From CAYFKJ01 sp964343605 (GTDB taxonomy: Bacteria; Pseudomonadota; Alphaproteobacteria; UBA2966): a DNA stretch of 64,000 nucleotides. The translations under genes were made by a program, and so were the position numbers. The DNA is taken from contig CAYFKJ010000001.1 in NCBI GenBank assembly GCA_964343605.1, forward strand, positions 310,001 to 374,000, read 5' to 3'. Numbering within the stretch: position 1 is the first letter of the stretch; each line of letters opens with the position of its first letter. Below are positions 61,425 to 64,000 of this stretch, in pieces. The notes under the pieces were generated by a model. The model saw only the letters and a program-made list of their open reading frames with translations. It did not search any database and was not told the origin of the DNA.

Positions 61425-61843
61425 CCCATACCCCCAAATACATCCGGGTTTCCGAAGTCATGAAGACGGAAGTCCAAACCGTCGATCCCATGAAGACGGT
61501 CGCCGAAGCGATGACGATGATGCACCGCGCGGGCGTGAGTTCCCTGATTATCGACCGCCGCAACGAGCAGGACGAATACGGCCTGATCGTGATCTCGGAC
61601 ATCGCCAAGGAAATCATCTCGCAGAACCGGGCGCCGGAACGCGTCAACATTTACGAGATCATGTCGAAGCCGACGCTGACCCTGGACAAGGACATGGACA
61701 TCAAGTACGGCGTCCGACTCCTATCCACGTTCGGCGTATCCCGCGGCCTGGTGCTCGACCATGACCGCAATCTGGTCGGCATCGTCACCCTGCGGGACAT
61801 GGTTTTGGCCTACGCGGAGCAGGTGGAAGGGGTGCCCGAATAG
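61421..61843 (+). CDS. CBS-pair protein
   Basis: A 140-residue protein that is just two CBS domains: VSEVMKTEVQTVDPMKTVAE, then GVSSLIIDRRNEQDEYGLIV, and the second domain IYEIMSKPTLTLDKDMDI with GLVLDHDRNLVGIVTLRDMV. CBS pairs bind adenosyl ligands (AMP, ATP, SAM). ATGA overlap with the PII-like gene makes it part of the coupled operon. It probably supplies a second energy-state input to the same transporter. Confidence 0.9.
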   Translation: MTHTPKYIRVSEVMKTEVQTVDPMKTVAEAMTMMHRAGVSSLIIDRRNEQDEYGLIVISDIAKEIISQNRAPERVNIYEIMSKPTLTLDKDMDIKYGVRLLSTFGVSRGLVLDHDRNLVGIVTLRDMVLAYAEQVEGVPE

Positions 61844-62071
61844 CGCCCGGGCACCGGCGGAAAAATCCTATTTCTGTTGGCGGATAGGACGCCAAGCCCC
61901 ATATAGCAGTGATTGAACGCGCCAGCGGAGCTTCGGACAGTTGTCGGCAACAGGTCTCGACTGGGTGGCCGGTTTCTGTCCTAATACGCGCCGCTGAATA
62001 CTTTTTGTTGAACTCAGCCTTGTTCGAGGGCCGCCGATTAATGCGCCAAATGCTCTGAAGTCCCGCCCGCA

Positions 62072-63061
62072 ATGATGTATTTCGAAATCATCGCCGGCTT
62101 CATAATCCTGCTGTTGGGCGGTGATTTTATGGTGCGCGGCGCCGTGGCGGTGGCCGAAAAGCTCTGCATCTCTCCCCTCGTTATCGGCCTGACCATTGTC
62201 GCCCTGGGCACTTCGGCGCCCGAGTTTATGGTGAGCATCGAGGCGGTGATGAACGACGCGCCGGGCATCGCCATCGGCAACGTCGTCGGCAGCAATATCG
62301 CCAACGTCTTTCTTGTGCTGGGCGTTCCGGCACTGATTTTTCCCATCGTCGCCAGCGGCTCCTCGCTCAACCGTGACAATCTGGTCATGGTCGGCGCCAG
62401 CCTCCTCTTTATCGCGTTCTGCTGGAGCGGCAACCTGGTGACATGGCAGGGTCTGATTTTTCTCGGTCTGCTAACGGCTTTCCTGTACCACGCCTATAAG
62501 GCGGCGCGGCGCGAGGGAGAAACCGGCGAGATGTTCGAAGACGATTTCGACGGTGTCAGTGCATTTCCCCACAACTTGCCGTTGGCATTGGGCATGATCG
62601 TGCTCGGTCTGGCCGGCCTGTTCGCCGGATCCCATCTGTTGGTTTCCGGCTCCGTGGCTGTGGCGCGGGAGGCCGGCATATCGGAAGCGGTCATCGGCTT
62701 GACGATGGTTGCGCTCGGCACTTCGCTGCCCGAGCTGACAACCTCAATCGTCGCCGCCGTCCGCCGTCACGGCGATGTGGCTATCGGCAATGTCGTGGGC
62801 AGCAATCTCTTCAACATTCTCGGCGTCATGGGCGCCACTTCAGTTCTGATGCCTGTCCCCATTCCCCGGGAGGTTCTCCATTTCGATCTCTGGGTGATGC
62901 TTGGCGCGTCCCTCATCCTGCTGCCCTTCGCCGTCCGGCGTTGGCCCATCGGCCGCGTTCCCGGAATAGCCTTCACGGCGGCTTATATCGCCTACATTGT
63001 TTCGCAGTTCCACGACCACGGTGTCGAAATAGCCGCTAAGACACCGGGGATCGGACAATGA
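62072..63061 (+). CDS. Calcium/sodium antiporter (CaCA family, YrbG-like)
   Basis: A 329-residue membrane protein with about ten helices and two inverted alpha-repeats: GLTIVALGTSAPEFMVSIEA with GNVVGSNIANVFLVLG, and GLTMVALGTSLPELTTSIVA with GNVVGSNLFNILGVMG. The two GTSxPE motifs carry the ion-binding glutamates. It exchanges Na+ for Ca2+ across the inner membrane. It overlaps the following SDR gene by ATGA, so the two are coupled. The upstream gap of 228 bases shows no clear feature. Confidence 0.93.
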   Translation: MMYFEIIAGFIILLLGGDFMVRGAVAVAEKLCISPLVIGLTIVALGTSAPEFMVSIEAVMNDAPGIAIGNVVGSNIANVFLVLGVPALIFPIVASGSSLNRDNLVMVGASLLFIAFCWSGNLVTWQGLIFLGLLTAFLYHAYKAARREGETGEMFEDDFDGVSAFPHNLPLALGMIVLGLAGLFAGSHLLVSGSVAVAREAGISEAVIGLTMVALGTSLPELTTSIVAAVRRHGDVAIGNVVGSNLFNILGVMGATSVLMPVPIPREVLHFDLWVMLGASLILLPFAVRRWPIGRVPGIAFTAAYIAYIVSQFHDHGVEIAAKTPGIGQ

Positions 63062-63819
63062 CGCGCACACACGAGGCAGCGCTGGTTACGGGCGCGGCAA
63101 AGCGGATCGGCCGGGCCATCGCCCTCGACCTGGCGCAGGCCGGCTGCGCCGTGGCGGTGCACTATCACGTCTCGGAAAACGAAGCCTTGGATCTGGTCGA
63201 GGAGATCAAGGATTTGGGTGGCGCGGCAGCAGCGGTGCGGGCCGATTTGGGCCTGGAAAGCGAATCGCAAAGCCTCGTCGGCCTCGCCGCCGAGGGCTTG
63301 GGCCGACCGCTGGACATATTGGTCAACAACGCCTCCACGTTCGAGCATGATTCGGTCCGAACGGCAACCCGCGAGACCTGGGACCTCCACCTGGAGGCCA
63401 ATCTGAGGGCGCCCTTCGTTCTCACCCAAGCCTTCGCCGGCCAGGTCGACGGCAAGGCCAACGTGATCAACCTGATCGACCAGCGCGTCTGGAATCTGAC
63501 GCCGGAGTTCATTTCCTACACCGTCAGCAAGGCCGGCCTCTGGGCCCTGACCCAGTCCTTGGCCCTGGCTCTGGCACCCGACATTCGGGTTAACGCCATC
63601 GGGCCGGGTCCGACGCTGGCCAGCGCCCGGCAAACCCAGGAGCAGTTCGAGGCCCAATGCGCCGCCATGCCGCTCGGGCACGGCGCCACGCCGGATGACA
63701 TTTGTGCCGCGGTGCGCTACATCCTGTCGGCGCCGGCGATGACGGGCCAAATGATCGCCCTTGACGGTGGCCAGCATTTGGCCTGGACCGGCTACGGTTC
63801 GGACGGCCGCGAAGAATGA
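63058..63819 (+). CDS. SDR-family oxidoreductase, pteridine reductase/FolM-like
   Basis: A 253-residue short-chain dehydrogenase. The NADP motif TGAAKRIGRAIALDLA is the form typical of pteridine reductase PTR1/FolM. Others are VNNASTFEHDS, the YTVSKAG YxxxK motif, and NAIGPGPTL. It sits directly before folB, so a role in dihydromonapterin or dihydrofolate reduction is reasonable. Without folB it would be only an SDR. Confidence 0.78.
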   Translation: MTRTHEAALVTGAAKRIGRAIALDLAQAGCAVAVHYHVSENEALDLVEEIKDLGGAAAAVRADLGLESESQSLVGLAAEGLGRPLDILVNNASTFEHDSVRTATRETWDLHLEANLRAPFVLTQAFAGQVDGKANVINLIDQRVWNLTPEFISYTVSKAGLWALTQSLALALAPDIRVNAIGPGPTLASARQTQEQFEAQCAAMPLGHGATPDDICAAVRYILSAPAMTGQMIALDGGQHLAWTGYGSDGREE

Positions 63820-63839
63820 TAGTAGTTCAAGAGGACCCC

Positions 63840-64000
63840 ATGAACGCCCCGCGCAGCATCCAGGCCACCAACATAAGATCCGTATTCGTCCGTGACCTCG
63901 AACTGCCTGCCAAGATCGGTGTGCACAGCCACGAGAAACTGGATTCGCAACTTATCCGCATCAACGTGGATATGGCGACGTCGGCGGAGGGCGGTCCGAT
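63840..64000 (+). CDS. folB: Dihydroneopterin aldolase, 5' part
   Basis: The gene begins with ATG at 63840 (GAGG just upstream) and runs off the right edge after about 53 codons. The visible part reads IRSVFVRDLELPAKIGVHSH, then EKLDSQLIRINVDM, which matches the FolB/FolX start (VxDLxLxxxIGVxxxEk). It would catalyse an early folate step and lies next to the pteridine-reductase-like SDR. Confidence 0.85.
   Translation, partial: MNAPRSIQATNIRSVFVRDLELPAKIGVHSHEKLDSQLIRINVDMATSAEGGP

Overview
The window is GC-rich, densely packed DNA from a free-living, motile alphaproteobacterium, most plausibly a Rhodospirillales-like lineage. Pointers to this are a FlaEY-like flagellar beta-propeller protein, an ELM1/DUF1022 protein, an Lrp-type regulator, MsrP, typical alphaproteobacterial start and RBS usage, and hairpin repeats built on a CCCGCTTTCGCGGG core. 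The assignment is by gene content only. No rRNA, tRNA, CRISPR array, transposase or phage genes were seen.

Region 1 (1-3000) holds a FlaEY-like SBBP-repeat protein behind a sigma-54-like promoter, with the first codons of a divergent gene at the left edge. Region 2 (3112-13440) is a co-directional aromatic-acid module: a hotdog thioesterase, a PadB-like molybdopterin oxidoreductase, a fused ferredoxin/membrane-anchor subunit (PadC+PadD-like), an AMP-forming arylacetate/aryl-CoA ligase with a lysine-rich tail, and the three subunits of a 4-hydroxybenzoyl-CoA reductase (HcrCAB/HbaBCD type, including the extra [4Fe-4S] cysteines in the FAD subunit). Together they suggest anaerobic conversion of (hydroxy)phenylacetate or (hydroxy)benzoate towards benzoyl-CoA. 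The phenylglyoxylate dehydrogenase and benzoyl-CoA reductase needed to finish such a route are not in the window.

Region 3 (13.4-25 kb) carries a small ORF and tandem-GNAT gene under an operator-bearing promoter, Lrp, ELM1, TrxB, LysR, a candidate structured RNA with a strong terminator, an MmcQ/YjbR protein, a chimeric ORF ending in a tungstate-binding-protein (TupA) remnant, a hybrid histidine kinase, and a two-component pair. Region 4 (25.2-30.2 kb) is a four-carbon acid sugar (tetronate/tartrate type) locus: otnC, otnK, a TtuC-like dehydrogenase and a divergent GntR regulator. Its otnK is broken by an inserted antisense fragment of an old-yellow-enzyme gene. An SDR dehydrogenase follows.

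Region 5 (30.3-59.4 kb) is mixed housekeeping and accessory content: a chemoreceptor with a c-type haem motif, a formylglycine sulfatase/phosphonate monoester hydrolase, a CDF transporter and HAD phosphatase pair, a TPR protein, MsrP, a FAA-hydrolase-family hydratase, an EF-G-like GTPase, a solute-binding protein, aspartate aminotransferase, an acidic-repeat cupredoxin-like lipoprotein, a FocA/NirC channel, an enolase-superfamily enzyme, UvrB, an HTH-only LuxR protein, a degenerate receiver protein, a DUF4863 protein with a cytochrome c, HxlR and TetR regulators, an EamA transporter, an SGNH protein, an amino-acid-type binding protein, and a secreted DUF5519 protein.

Region 6 (59.5-64 kb) contains a translationally coupled operon of two DUF1538 membrane proteins, a PII-like protein and a CBS-pair protein. 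It looks like a nucleotide-sensing transport system and is the best candidate here for an undescribed system. A Na+/Ca2+ exchanger, a pteridine-reductase-like SDR and the start of folB follow it.
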